A DNA stretch of 64,000 nucleotides from Riptortus pedestris (GCA_019009955.1 CM032229.1:7546001-7610000); one strand, 5' to 3'; counted from the stretch's first letter, positions 48,301-55,878 are shown. The notes: a model not told the origin generated them from the sequence alone. Translations and numbers: made by a program.

Positions 48301-49835
48301 GATGAGCATTTCAGTCATTAATTAATATTTAGTCCAGCATATGGTATAGATCAAATCCATATAATAATAATCCATTTGTTTTATTTCATTGATGGGTAAC
48401 AGGAATTCTTAATGCATATTTGCTAACATATGTTCACTTGCCAATTTTCCCTTCATGTGTATAAAAAGTGTATGGCTATATATTTTCTGTGTACGTTTCA
48501 GGACATATCTACGTGTTATGTGATGAAAATAGTGACAGGATTATTTAGTATATAAACTTTCCACTAAACATATATATTGGTATGAAATTTTGAAGGGGCC
48601 TCATTTTTGTCATTGCATTATCATAACTCGTGTCACAAGTACAACCTCAAAATCATCCCATCATATAATTCATAAAACACAACTGTCCTTAACGTAGAGT
48701 AAATGTGTAGTCATTCAGTAGTTATATCCTTGAAGAAAAAAGTGGCAGTCCATGAAATTACATTTAGCATATCTGTTATCCATAAATTAATTAAAATAGT
48801 AATGGTTTACTGTCAAAATAAAAAGATTGTATTACCTTATGTACAAAAGAATCCCTAAATTACTATCATCGAATTACAAGCATATTATAGTTGTAAGCAT
48901 GAAGCATGGAATGGTTATTAGATGAATTTATGAGTGAGATGGCTCACAAAAATAAAACTCCGTTGTAAACCTCCTGCCACTTTGTGAGTGATTGAGTAAC
49001 GGCAAACAGACAGACTAGATTTTCAATTTTAATGCCATTTTTCATAGAATTGTCTCAAATATGCACAAAAAATATGTGTTCCCTTCGAACTTTAAGAGAA
49101 AATTAGACAAAAATCTGAGTTTTTAATATAGATTTTCTTAAAACTCACAATAATTGTTTATATTTTTGATAATAGTAAACAACCCATATATTAACAAAAC
49201 AATTCCACTAAAATGTTAATAACCATCCATCATTAAATAATTGAGGAAATAAATTAACTTCTAAATATTTTTTGGTTTACATATTTTAAACCAAAGGAGT
49301 AATGCTTTAATTATTTTCTTCTTAATCGTGAGTATACAGGGTACAAATCCAAAACCCTTTGGCTCAACAATGCATGAAAGCCAAAGACTGCATGATTAAT
49401 TATTTATTTTGAAAAATAAGAAAAAGAAACTAAAAAGAAAATAAAAGCAAAAAGGGCGATGTTTATAAAGATCTGGCTATATCCAGAATCTCCTTATACT
49501 GTTCAAGGGATGTCATTTCATTATAAGGGATGGTAAATGTATCTAAATAATACTTCAGGAATCTTTAATTTATTTATTTTTCTTTTGAATCTTTACATTT
49601 TGTGTTTTCATATATTTTTACAACAAATAATGTTTCAGAGAATCCTTCATAATATTCTTTATAACTTTTTTTAAAAAGAAGGAATAATTTTACATAATCA
49701 GAGAACATTGTCACAGAAATGTACAAGAACAATATTACATCAGAGAAAAAGGGAGATTCCTTAATTTTAATATGATTATGACATGGCAAATGGTTTTGAA
49801 TAAGGTTTACCTGCTGATAAATGTTTGATACTCAT
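25118..49835 (-). CDS. GSTO: Glutathione S-transferase omega (pyrimidodiazepine synthase-like), complete
   Basis: Six exons on the minus strand (49835-49811, 47666-47561, 43559-43337, 41878-41746, 29924-29809, 25246-25118) join in frame to 243 residues plus stop, the usual omega-GST length. Omega GSTs are cytosolic thiol transferases and dehydroascorbate reductases; the fly member sepia makes an eye-pigment precursor. The thioredoxin-like domain shows the omega motif [14 protein letters not shown] with the expected catalytic Cys at residue 28, the cis-Pro region KVPAISVDG, and the glutathione-binding ES of [15 protein letters not shown]. The helical C-terminal domain shows [18 protein letters not shown] and [11 protein letters not shown]. 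The start in exon 1 (MSIKHLSAG) matches the family N-terminus. Which omega paralogue it is cannot be decided here. Confidence 0.96.
25518..25815 (+). mobile_element. HINE-like element, 3' truncated
   Basis: Starts TAGCAGATTTACCATAAAGG; (TA)n at 25650-25694. It jumps from TCTGTTACCGCTCG straight to TATTGTACGTCATATAG (internal deletion) and stops at the next copy. It lies in GSTO 3' flank and last intron space. Confidence 0.65.
25817..26400 (+). mobile_element. HINE-like element, 3' truncated (module A)
   Basis: Starts TTAGCAGATTCCCCTTAACG directly after the preceding copy. It carries GGGGGGGGGGTTAGAGAGG and CAGCAAACCCCCACTTCTAC, and is lost after GAGATACATGCAAATATG. Confidence 0.7.
26736..27689 (-). 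pseudogene. LINE ORF2 fragment: RNase H and C-terminal domain, frame intact
   Basis: The frame is open for 316 codons from 27686 down to the stop at 26738-26736. RNase H residues are all present: D in IIYTDGSK, E in [13 protein letters not shown] in [12 protein letters not shown], and [15 protein letters not shown]. The C-terminal part has [14 protein letters not shown] and the zinc-like C..C....H...C pattern ([18 protein letters not shown]). This is the 3' end of an I/Jockey-group non-LTR retrotransposon; the reverse transcriptase is missing. It is 5'-truncated and lies in a GSTO intron, opposite in sense to nothing else; sense matches GSTO. Confidence 0.85.
27849..28038 (-). mobile_element. 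tRNA-derived SINE copy, minus orientation
   Basis: Reverse-strand body CTTTTCTAGCCAGGGTGGGC, CCCAGGCAGGAATCGAAGTC (B-box side) and head CTAACCTAAGCCCC. A second plus-oriented scrap of the family (AAATAAAATCCTTAGTCTC) lies at 28061-28125. Confidence 0.65.
28240..28350 (+). mobile_element. HINE-like element, 5' fragment
   Basis: TATCAGATTCCCTTAAGCCA, then CTTCTTCAAATGTCCATC and ATGACAAAAATGAGGTCC. It stops at the microsatellite position. Confidence 0.55.
28880..29230 (+). pseudogene. Mariner (Tc1/mariner, D34D-type) transposase relic
   Basis: Around 28926-29090 the plus frame reads GIVFH-stop-DNACPH, then [20 protein letters not shown] and [10 protein letters not shown], the catalytic region of mariner transposase. 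[13 protein letters not shown] near 29205-29240 matches the usual C-terminus. Several stops and frame changes show it is dead. No terminal inverted repeats were located. Confidence 0.75.
29455..29613 (-). mobile_element. HINE-like element, 5' fragment, minus orientation
   Basis: Reverse strand reads TAGCAGATTTCCCTTAAGGG from 29613 downward, then TTGTACTCATGATATGAC and ATGAAAATAAGGTCCGTTC, ending in the (CA/TA) microsatellite next to a 13-base G run at 29400. Confidence 0.65.
29809..29924 (-). CDS. GSTO: GSTO exon 5 ([11 protein letters not shown] motif)
   Basis: The acceptor is TTTCTAG and the donor GTAAGT. It encodes [20 protein letters not shown] and ends RDRFQRM on a whole codon. The intron before it is about 11.8 kb and holds the Transib, LINE and ribozyme-element insertions. 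Confidence 0.95.
30028..30210 (-). mobile_element. tRNA-derived SINE copy, minus orientation, decayed
   Basis: Shares CTACTACGGCTAATTGATAC, TCCAGCGAGGCTAAGGAC, and GCAGGAATTGAACCCATCAC with the family (reverse strand). Confidence 0.6.
30246..30356 (+). mobile_element. HINE-like element, 5' fragment
   Basis: CAGCAGATAGCTCTTAAAGG then GAGATTGTACTAATGAC and AAATGTCCATCGATCCTCCC; it leads into the (CA)n microsatellite. Confidence 0.55.
30357..30418. repeat. (CA)n/(CGCA) microsatellite, left half
   Basis: CA-rich run with CGCA variants. The LINE at 30419-33384 begins directly after it and (CA)n resumes after the LINE poly-A, so the LINE probably landed inside this microsatellite. Confidence 0.85.
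30419..33384 (+). pseudogene. R1/I-group LINE, 5' truncated, ORF2 broken, poly-A tail
   Basis: The coding sense is plus. Order: linker ([20 protein letters not shown], 30448 on), fingers ([29 protein letters not shown]), palm with [23 protein letters not shown] and [12 protein letters not shown], thumb ([16 protein letters not shown]), RNase H ([39 protein letters not shown]) and a terminal C..C....H...C region near 32950-33010. Frame changes or stops near 30805, 31170, 31675, 32150 and 32518 show it is inactive. The endonuclease and ORF1 are missing. Poly-A at 33342-33384. Confidence 0.88.
33385..33409. repeat. (CA)n microsatellite, right half
   Basis: (CA)n continuing after the LINE poly-A tail; see 30357-30418. 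Confidence 0.85.
33409..34655 (+). repeat. Long non-coding repeat, 'TACCCGGCTTTGCTCGGG' family
   Basis: Starts AGCTAAGATACCCGGCTTTG, CTCGGG. The interior repeats a ~300-bp block (AAAAGTTACTTTAAATAACA; CCAATAGGAAATGAAATATC; CCCCACTCCTGC). It ends with AACAAACAAACAGACACCAA and CAATGTACAGACAGAGCTTT before (TA)n. No coding capacity is visible. The classification is open. Confidence 0.6.
34656..34705. repeat. (TA)n microsatellite
   Basis: About 24 TA units terminating the preceding repeat. Confidence 0.9.
34758..35780 (+). pseudogene. LINE ORF2 fragment: RNase H and C-terminal domain, one frameshift
   Basis: RNase H half shows [14 protein letters not shown] (Glu), [14 protein letters not shown] (Asp) and [18 protein letters not shown] frameshift near 35105-35125 leads to a second frame with [17 protein letters not shown] and [18 protein letters not shown]. 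The 3' untranslated part ends TAGGGTTACTTCGGGAAAG, similar to the GTAGGGTTACTACC end of the LINE at 30419, so both belong to related R1/I-group lineages. (TA)n at 35775-35818 follows. Confidence 0.8.
35820..36880. other. GSTO intron, mostly unrecognised
   Basis: AT-rich. The part at 36330-36440 (AGAATCGGGCCAGGGGAG) resembles the HINE interior but is too decayed to place. Confidence 0.4.
36883..37017 (+). mobile_element. HINE-like element, 5' fragment
   Basis: TTTAGTAAATTTCCTTTAAG, then CATGACACGATTTTCGAAAT, CCTACCTAGGAGATGGCG, and a short (TA)n. It is directly followed by the ACTAGCTAAGGTACCCGG repeat. Confidence 0.6.
37065..39010 (-). mobile_element. Transib DNA transposon relic
   Basis: The 3' end of the element (plus-strand left side) starts CACGGTGGTCTGAAATGGCC at 37065, a Transib-type terminus, and is preceded by CGACG (37060-37064), the GC-rich 5-bp target Transibs favour. 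The coding relic runs on the minus strand from about 39000 to 37286. The other inverted terminus was not found, so that end is deleted or too decayed. Confidence 0.75.
37286..38990 (-). pseudogene. Transib transposase (RAG1-like DDE), broken
   Basis: In order: [12 protein letters not shown], a frameshift near 38960, [34 protein letters not shown] and [17 protein letters not shown] (38771-38526); [15 protein letters not shown] with the first catalytic Asp, SMIDGKVTQ with the second, the zinc-like CPICKAKPS, and [20 protein letters not shown] (38623-37850); then [34 protein letters not shown] with the Glu, and [13 protein letters not shown] (37828-37286). Frameshifts near 38530-38560 and a stop near 37849 separate the pieces. 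All three DDE residues are still visible. The family shares ancestry with vertebrate RAG1. Confidence 0.85.
39590..40176 (+). mobile_element. Retrozyme/Penelope-like insertion, partial dimer of a 460-bp unit
   Basis: The first unit starts at 39591 (TAGATTACATGACGTTTAGT). The second starts at 40051 (TAGACTACACGACGTTTAGT) and stops after 126 bp at GCTTGGAGCG. The two 126-bp copies differ at 11 sites with no gaps. TTGTTATATACA stands on both sides (39578-39589 and 40177-40188), a 12-bp target-site duplication. No reading frame is evident. LTR-like partial tandem copies, a variable-length target duplication and an internal hammerhead are features of retrozymes and of the tandem ends of Penelope-like elements. 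Confidence 0.75.
39689..39773 (+). ncRNA. Hammerhead ribozyme (type III arrangement)
   Basis: Stem III pairs 39689-39695 (ACTTTGT) with 39767-39773 (ATGAAGT), seven pairs of which two are G-U. The cleavage triplet GTC is at 39694-39696. Stem I pairs CTAGGC (39697-39702) with GCCTAG (39738-39743) and has an inner GAGC/GCTC hairpin at 39712-39724. The core CTGAAGA (39744-39750) fits the consensus CUGANGA. Stem II pairs GACCT (39751-39755) with AGGTC (39759-39763) around GAA. GAAA at 39764-39767 closes the core. All invariant core bases are present. Predicted cut is between C39696 and C39697. Activity is not shown. Confidence 0.82.
40362..41370. other. Unrecognised, partly GC-rich block
   Basis: The stretch 40490-40860 is richer in C than its surroundings (CCCCACCCCACATGGGCCTT). 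An inverted pair AGTTTAAGGTACC / GGTACCTTAAACT lies at about 40427-40440 and 40588-40601. The 150-codon frame at 40378-40830 shows no motif. It is probably part of an unknown repeat. Confidence 0.35.
41380..41622 (-). mobile_element. HINE-like element, diverged, minus orientation
   Basis: Reverse strand: TTTAGCAGATTAACCTTATG at 41622 downward, and on the plus strand TCTAAACCCCCACTGTTTCT and AGTCCGATTTTATCA. Confidence 0.5.
41746..41878 (-). CDS. GSTO: GSTO exon 4 (C-terminal helical domain)
   Basis: The acceptor is GTTTCAG and the donor GTAAGT. It encodes [17 protein letters not shown] and [15 protein letters not shown], ending one base into a Gly codon. Confidence 0.95.
41900..42540. other. 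GSTO intron, no feature
   Basis: Nothing recognised on either strand. Confidence 0.4.
42600..42800 (-). pseudogene. LINE ORF2 C-terminal fragment (RWLDDL motif)
   Basis: The minus frame reads [20 protein letters not shown], then [20 protein letters not shown] and KNWRILAVD. The pattern HVERM....PK.......G...RGRP..RW.DD...DL...G...W...A.D is the C-terminal end of many animal endonuclease/reverse transcriptase LINEs. Only the tail is left. Confidence 0.7.
43337..43559 (-). CDS. GSTO: GSTO exon 3 (rest of thioredoxin fold)
   Basis: The acceptor is TGTTTTAG and the donor GTAATT. The first base completes Pro. It encodes [27 protein letters not shown] and [15 protein letters not shown], then the first helices ending DRFSR. 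Confidence 0.96.
43795..44592 (-). repeat. 'TACCCGG' repeat, minus orientation
   Basis: Ends with CCGGGTACCTTAGCTAGTAT on the plus strand and contains TTTGTTATTTACAGCAAAG and GATTATAAGCTATATTAAAG, the reverse of the family interior. Confidence 0.55.
44600..45360. other. GSTO intron, no feature
   Basis: AT-rich with a poly-A run at 44940-44957; nothing else recognised. Confidence 0.4.
45365..45660. mobile_element. Foldback (long inverted repeat) element
   Basis: The left arm (45365-45472) and right arm (45549-45660) are inverted copies about 110 bp long with a ~75-bp loop. Left reads TTCTTCAAATTTTATGGCAA; right ends TTGTCATAAAATTTGAAGAA. Single arms of the same sequence occur at 2508-2600 and 16830-16930. 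Confidence 0.7.
45945..46002 (-). mobile_element. HINE-like fragment, minus orientation
   Basis: AATTGCGACTGCTAGAGCGG, then TAACTGACAAATATATATAT: reverse of the microsatellite junction only. Confidence 0.5.
46003..47560. other. GSTO intron, no recognised feature
   Basis: Contains a 10-base G run near 47020 and a 26-base A run at 47167-47193, possibly the tail of an old retroposed copy. No motif was recognised. Confidence 0.4.
47561..47666 (-). CDS. GSTO: GSTO exon 2 (active-site cysteine)
   Basis: The acceptor is TTTTTAG before 47666 and the donor GTAAGT after 47561. It encodes [20 protein letters not shown] and on to LNAKNIP. The FCPYAQR motif carries the omega-class catalytic Cys. It ends two bases into a Pro codon. 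Confidence 0.96.
47873..48050 (-). mobile_element. tRNA-derived SINE copy, minus orientation
   Basis: Reverse-strand body: GGCTAATTGGGACAGGTTAT, CTTTTCTAGCCAGGGTGGG, AAGCGAGAATCAAACTCGTC. It sits in the first GSTO intron. Confidence 0.65.
48051..49810. other. First GSTO intron, mostly unrecognised
   Basis: A minus-oriented HINE 5' scrap lies at about 48590-48650 (GGGGCCTCATTTTTGTCATT). The rest is AT-rich sequence without motif. Confidence 0.4.
49811..49835 (-). CDS. GSTO: GSTO exon 1 (25 bp coding)
   Basis: The ATG (CAT at 49833-49835) starts MSIKHLSA plus one base of Gly. The donor is GTAAAC at 49810-49805. Omega GSTs typically begin MS.KHL..GS, and the phase fits exon 2 exactly. The exon is too short for ORF callers. 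Confidence 0.88.
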
Positions 49836-50600
49836 TTCGGAAGACTTATTTACCACGGGAGACTATTATAGGTCAAAAAACACTATTGTACATTACACAA
49901 CTTCAAAGAGCGAACTGAATTAAGAGGGTGTCACCCTTAAAATGCCAAACAGGTTTTTTGAGTTAAACCGGTATCGATAAATCTAACCAGTGAGATACAA
50001 CTTTAAATGGCGTCCGTGTACGTCATAGAAAAATTGAAAGATTTTTATAGTCTTGATGTTTAAGTAGTTTATTTTTATAGTCAATTTTTGATGAATTATC
50101 TTCATTCATAAAAAAATTCCCAAGCCCTAGGGCAATGATAACTAATCAGACTTCCTGTGTCCAGCGATGATTCTGAAGGCTATAACTGACAGTATATTCT
50201 GTTTTTATACATTAATAAAAGCTACCCAGGTACGTTTATACTGTGGACATAAGATATTTAATGACACAATAGCTTTATGTTTAAGAGCAGGGGTTGTTAA
50301 GGGCTTGAAACATTCCATTTGATTCCAGTTTCGGGCCATGGAACAATAACAATGCCTACTGCAAGATGATTGAATTCGCCCTAATCTGAATACCGTTTGT
50401 TCCTTCTTTCATGACTATCGTTATTTCCTATTCAATACACATATTGCCTTACCTCTTTCTTAATTCTAGCTCTCAGTTTACATACATGTTTAATGGTTTG
50501 GGTACTCTGAGTTTTGAGAATGTTTCACAAATTATCCATCCCCCTTTATATTTATATTTTCCGCACGCAATGAAAATATCAATTTGCGGTTAACAAAACA
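49836..50600. other. GSTO 5' flank
   Basis: Expected to hold the 5' UTR and promoter of GSTO, but I see no core promoter element that stands out from AT-rich background. Confidence 0.35.
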
Positions 50601-50603
50601 CAG

Positions 50604-50730
50604 CTATCCCTCAAGGGAAATCTGCTATTGAAGTTCTACTCATGACGCGATTCTCCTAGAATTTCTTCAAATTTCCATCGATCCGACCTAGAAGATGAAG
50701 AAAATGGAAGCCATATTCACAATTATTTTT
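50604..50730 (+). mobile_element. HINE-like element, 5' fragment
   Basis: CTATCCCTCAAGGGAAATCT, then GAAGTTCTACTCATGACGCG and CCATCGATCCGACCTAGAAG, ending before the microsatellite. Confidence 0.55.
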
Positions 50731-51390
50731 ATTTATTATATAGAGCTCCGCAACTGTGGAGACTTGGCTCTTCTTAAACATGGGGGAAAACAAAACAAAA
50801 ACAAAAAATAGAACACGAAATAATATAAATAACAAAACTAAGGGAACGGAACACAAAAGAAACAAGAAATATGAACACAACATAGAACTAAAAACAATTG
50901 GTAAATAAATAGATGAAAAATACACTTGGTGACTTTGAAACAAAAAGTATTCATAAAAAAAGGCATCATTCAAACTTAAACACGTCACACACACACACAC
51001 ATACGCACTCACGAACACACATTAAAAAATATTAAAATATATAATTAAATATTCTCAAACTGCCCAATTGTTCCTAAATATGTCAGAATTGTGGAATATG
51101 AGGGCTACCCTCAGTCAGTAGTTCGTTCAAGTCATGTGGAATGTTTAAGTAAGTTCGTAATCTGCATTCTTTTAGCAGGTGTTTTAGTCCAGTGTTGCAA
51201 TGATTACAAGTAGGTTTGTCTTTTCTGTTCATTATGCAAGAATGTGTCAGGTATGTATGTCCAATACGTAGTCTTGTGAGGAAGACTTGGTCTCTTCTTG
51301 AATCTACGTACTGAGTCTTTGACCATCCAGTAACATTGCGTTCTATTTCCAATAGTTTGTTGTCAGTACGTAACCAGTGTTTTTGCCAGT

Positions 51391-52312
51391 TGTAAAGGCG
51401 GGGAGCTTTTTAAAGACAATAATAAGAGAGAGCATTATACTGAAATAAAAGTATTAAAGAGATAATTTCCTCATAAGAAAGCATTAGACTGAAGTATTTA
51501 CTATTTTATGGAAAGATGAGAGTGAATAATACAAATCACTATTTGAGTTCTCCAAAGAATCAGATTGATTAAGCAAAAATATAATAATCTTTATAGTAGA
51601 CAGCTAATTTTATACAACTTAAATTCTAAAGAATGCTGAATTAGAAACTAACCTTATGACAAATTGAACCAAACATTAACATTTATTAATATAGAGGTTG
51701 AAAAAGAAACAAAGGAAATTTAATTTTATAAAATACTTTAGCGGCAAGCTAATAATATGTATACAATATAATGATCGATCGGTCCTATATTATGAGTACT
51801 CATTTAATACAATAGTTTGCGAAGATAATGCTAGCATTATAATAAGACGTAGGTACCTGCGGGAAACATATACTTTCCTTGAAGTGGAGTCTTCTTCCGG
51901 TGTTATTTGGTGTTCCAATGAGATTCTGTCTTCTAGCTGGTTACGGTGATCCGTATATGATGGTAGAGTTGCGGGAGATGAAAGATAAACTATTACAGAG
52001 GGTCAGAGCCCAACTGAGCGGTTATCTCTGAAGCGGAGTACACTATTACTGTAGCGGTAGAAACGACCCCGGAGAGGGACAAGGCCCAACTGAGCGTAGA
52101 AACGACCCCAGAGAGGGCCAAAGCCCAACTGAGCGTAGAAACGACCCCGGAGAGGGTCAAAGCCCAACTGACTTCCGCTTGAAACTAGCCGGTGCCTTCT
52201 TGAGCTAGCGCCGTAGTTTCCGCTATTGGCAACGCCTTTACGATCTTCATATGAGTGGTGGGTTTGTGAACAAAGCGAGCACGGGAAATTCAATTCAAAT
52301 GACGACTGAACA
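51391..52312. mobile_element. Solo LTR (922 bp) with 5-bp target duplication
   Basis: Starts TGTAAAGGCGGGGAGC and ends GACGACTGAACA (TG...CA). CCAGT stands on both sides (51386-51390 and 52313-52317). It contains three 39-bp tandem units (52057-52170). No gag-pol sequence is present, so it is a solo LTR; superfamily is unknown. Confidence 0.8.
52057..52170. repeat. 39-bp tandem repeat, three units, inside the solo LTR
   Basis: Units start GTAGAAACGACCCC at 52057, 52096 and 52135, each ending in CCCAACTGA(GC). A partial unit (GGTCAGAGCCCAACTGAGCG) lies at 52002-52021. Confidence 0.85.
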
Positions 52313-52763
52313 CCAGTCTTGGAGTATTTGTGTTTGTACAATCTTGTTGAGGTCTGTTGTTGTTACTGTAGTTATGTCATTAGTAGTCATTATTGTTGCT
52401 AGTTTTGCATGTTTTTCGACATCAATCATTTGTTTAATGTCCCAGTGTCCGGGTAACCACAACATTTTAAAATTGTAAGTGTTTAGTGCGTGTATTAGTT
52501 CTATTATTTTTGTAATTAGTGGGTGATTGGAAGAGATGTTTCCCATGGAAAGTAAAGAAATTAAAGAGTCTGTGCATAAAATTACTTGGTGTGATCGATT
52601 TTCTAATTTTGAAAGTGCTAGTATGATGGCGTGTAGTTCTGCAGAAAGTACTTGATTCGTCGTGTAGTTTAACTTTGTATGTTTTGTTTTTGGTAGTGGC
52701 AGAGCCCATCCCGCGTTCTCCCTCAGATCCGTCTGTGAAAATGAATACAGTGTTAGGGTTTTG

Positions 52764-53770
52764 TGAAATTCGCACTCACCAAGCATGGCTACCCCAGCCA
52801 ATTCCTTGCTATGCTCCGCTCCTTCCTACACGGCCGGTCCTTCCAAGTAAGGGTCGGCGTCTCCCTATTCTCATCCTATCCTCCCCGAATGGGAGTGCCT
52901 CAGGGCTCCCCCCTCTCACCTTCTTTGTTTACGGCATACACCGTACAAGTGGTAAGTCAACGGTTTCACAACACTGAGGTAACAGGAGCAAACGCAGATG
53001 ACGTGGCGATCGTTAGCACTTCCCTCAATCCTGCCCGCGCCCTACTCCTAGCAGAATCAGCTGGTCAAGCCATCTCCGACTACCTTAAATCCATCAATAT
53101 CCACATGAATCCCAGGAAGACTGCCTTTTTTTTTCTCGTACTATAAACAACACGCACCCATCCCCGACACCTTCCGGCTCAACAACACCTCCCGTTCCAT
53201 CTGTTACCTAGGAGTCCACCTTGACAAACACCTTACCTTCTTCACCCATATAGATCACAAAATTAAATCAGTCAGATACAAGTTCGAGTCCCTCAACTAC
53301 CTCCTCACCTCCCCTGTCCTCAGCCTCCGCCTGAAACTCCTTATCCTCAAAGGCATCATTCAACCCGCCCTCCTATACGGATCCCCTGTCCTCTGATACC
53401 TCTCCAAACTCCAATCCTTTCAAAACGGACTTGTCCGTAATATCGTCCGGCACACCTCCCTCCAAAGAGCCCCTAACTGGATAATCCTACCCTCAACCTA
53501 AAACCCATTTCCCAGACCATCTCCCGCCGTCATATCAAATTTTTCGATACCTTAGAGCACATGGATAACCCCCTCTACTCCTCCCTCCAACCCCCTCTTC
53601 AGTCGGTGTGTTGGCGAATGGCTGTCGGCGACAACGAGCCTCTAGTCGACATCACCGGCTATTGAACGTCTACAGCACTGCTTGGGCACGGGAGCACTGG
53701 CCATAAAAACACATAGCTCACCATCAATATCTTGCCGTGTAGAATAGGTTAGGTTAGTTAATTTAGGTCT
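52764..53770 (+). pseudogene. Second LINE reverse-transcriptase fragment, C-rich
   Basis: The plus frame shows GVPQGSPLSPSLF and, 60 residues on, NADDVAIVS (family norm YADD). A frameshift near 53140 leads to SICYLGVHLDKHLTFFTHID and LLILKGIIQPALLYGSPVL, the thumb region. Several stops follow. The C-rich base use differs from the other LINEs here, so it is a different lineage (Jockey-like is a guess). It abuts the minus-strand RNase H relic at about 52785. The untranslated tail may run to ~54090. Confidence 0.75.
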
Positions 53771-54500
53771 TATTTTATTTAAGTTAGATTAATGTAGGTT
53801 TATTTAGTTTAGTATGTATTCGGCGTCTTCTTCCTTCCCTCGCCCACAGCGACCGCTTTGGGCCTATTTGACTGGCTTGCAGTGTGACCACTTAGGATAG
53901 TCTTACTTTCATCTTTAGTTTTAGATTTTCTTCTTTTCTTTCTTATCTCCTCTCCTACTATCCCAATCCTCTCTTCTTTCGTTTTCTCCTATCCTCACAA
54001 CCCACCAGGTACTTCCAGTTGCCGGGTAACCCATAACCTGATTTCTAGTACACCCATACCAGCTCATAACACCCCCTTAAAATAAAACTAGAGTGTTCAG
54101 TAGAAGGGAAACTGTCGGGACAACCAAGGCGGGTCACTCTCTCCCCCAACCGCTATCCAATTCGATCACTGGATCTCAGATTAAAAAAAACATTATATTT
54201 GAGTTTTACCGGCTTGAAGTGGACAGTGGTATACCTCCCGTCATATTATTCCAACGAGGTCAACATCAGATCAAGCCAGCTGCACCAAAGAGGTCCAAGA
54301 CATCAAGAGTGGTCCTTAATTATCAATATTATTATTATTTTAGCAAAAGACATTAGAAACATTTAATCGACATTTTTATTACTACATTATTTTATTCTGA
54401 AATCGAATTTTATTTGTTTATTTTTATATTGATACAATAGAATTGATTTTGTTAGAACACGCTTATGTTGTTTGATCCTTCATCCTAACCATCAACTCCA
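53771..54500. other. No recognised gene
   Basis: C/T-rich sequence to about 54090, perhaps the 3' part of the preceding LINE, then AT-rich sequence. The 87-codon frame at 54093 has no motif. Confidence 0.35.
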
Positions 54501-54529
54501 TGAAAATTATCTGTATTTGCACCAACTCC

Positions 54530-54760
54530 TAAGAGATTATAAGCTGTATTAACGTTCTTAGGTACAACCAGGAGTGGAGTAGCAAGGGATTCCTGCACAA
54601 ATAAGCCTAACTCGTTTCCTATTCTTTTTCACAAAAAAAGTACTTAATTTACTATTTTTAGTAACTTTTGTTATGTACATTTATGTCAATGTATAAATCA
54701 AGTAATTTGCATAGAAATATTTTTATAGCCATCCAAATGTATGAATGTATTAAAATTGCA
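54530..54760 (-). repeat. 'TACCCGG' repeat fragment, minus orientation
   Basis: GATTATAAGCTGTATTAACG, CCAGGAGTGGAGTAGCAAGG and TAGTAACTTTTGTTATGTAC match the reverse of the family interior. Confidence 0.5.
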
Positions 54761-54816
54761 ACTCCCTTCATAAATTATCATAACAAACGTTAACTTTTCA
54801 AGTTTATATTAAGTTT

Positions 54817-54978
54817 TAGCAGATTTCCCTTAAGGGAAATCAGCTATTGAGGTTGTACTCATGACGGAATTTTCGAAATTTTTCTTCAAATGTCCATCGA
54901 TCCTACCTAGTAGATGACGAAAATGAGGTCCGTTCAAAACTGTATATATATATCTATATATATATATATATATATATA

Positions 54979-55013
<35 letters not shown>

Positions 55014-55570
55014 ATATTTGTCTGTTACCGCTCTAGCGGTCGCAATTTTTGTTTGATCGTTACCAAACTCGATATTTAGTCGTTTTATGTCAAAAGAAAG
55101 ATCAAGTTCGTTAACGGCTGAAATCGGACCACGGGGAGGGGGGGTTTAGAGGGGAGGATTTCCGAAAATTCGAAATATCTCCGTTACTATTCGTCATATC
55201 GAAAAAGTGTACAGAATCAATCGTATTGCAAATTAAATTTACTATAAATATTGTTCTATACATTTATTCTGTATCTTGAATATTAACCGAGATATTTGCA
55301 TTTGTATTCTGCGTGTGGTACCAGTAGCCTATGTTCGGACTTTCCGCCGAGAGCTCTGGCGGCCTTTTCCATAACTATCCGTCCCTCGTGAATAGAGGTT
55401 AGGTTAACTGTGTTTCGGGGCTAGAAACTACTGGGTTATTACGCCCTAAATAATGTTTTAGGTTTAGAGGTTTCTTTCTATTACAGTTGTTATTAGGCAG
55501 ATTTCTCTATTGTAAAACTTCACGTGGGAAATCTGCTTAGTTTACGCAGCCCCTGCGTGACGGACTTTTT
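54817..55570 (+). mobile_element. HINE-like element, full length (module B), young
   Basis: The ends are TAGCAGATTTCCCTTAAGGG and CTGCTTAGTTTACGCAGCCC, CTGCGT, GACGGACTTTTT. The microsatellite is (TA)n(TATC)n at 54945-55015. The 3' interior (GTGTGGTACCAGTAGCCTAT; GAGAGCTCTGGCGGCC) differs from modules A and C. Near-identical to the copy at 55684. Confidence 0.88.
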
Positions 55571-55683
55571 AAGGTTTGTAACTGGTTGGACAAAAAAAGG
55601 AAAGATATTAATTAATCGGAAATACCAGTTTTCTCTTAAATGAACTAAAATCAAACACACAAAAATTATTTGAGCATACATTT

Positions 55684-55831
55684 TAGCAGATTTCCCTTAA
55701 GGGAAATCAGCTATTGAGGTTGTACTCATGACGGAATTTTCGAAATTTTTCTTCAAATGTCCATCGATCCTACCTAGTAGATGACGAAAATGAGGTCCGT
55801 TCAAAACTGTATATATATATCTATATATATA

Positions 55832-55878
<47 letters not shown>

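Larger units (their letters stand above)
51070..52785 (-). pseudogene. LINE RNase H and C-terminal fragment, split by a solo LTR
   Basis: The upstream part (52785-52318) has VFIFTDGSEGERGMGS, then after a frameshift SAELHAIILALSKLE, VILCTDSLISLLS and MLWLPGHWDIKQ. The downstream part (51390-51083) has HWLRTDNKLLEIE, VFLTRLRIGHTYLTHSCI and CNHCNTG....LLKEC. The break in between is exactly the LTR at 51391-52312; without it and one CCAGT copy, the frame runs on. Same domain order as the LINE fragment at 26736. Confidence 0.82.

Noticed and set aside
52295..53146. Overlapping host genes on both strands
   Set aside because: The minus frames are RNase H of one LINE and the plus frames reverse transcriptase of another; both have stops and frameshifts.
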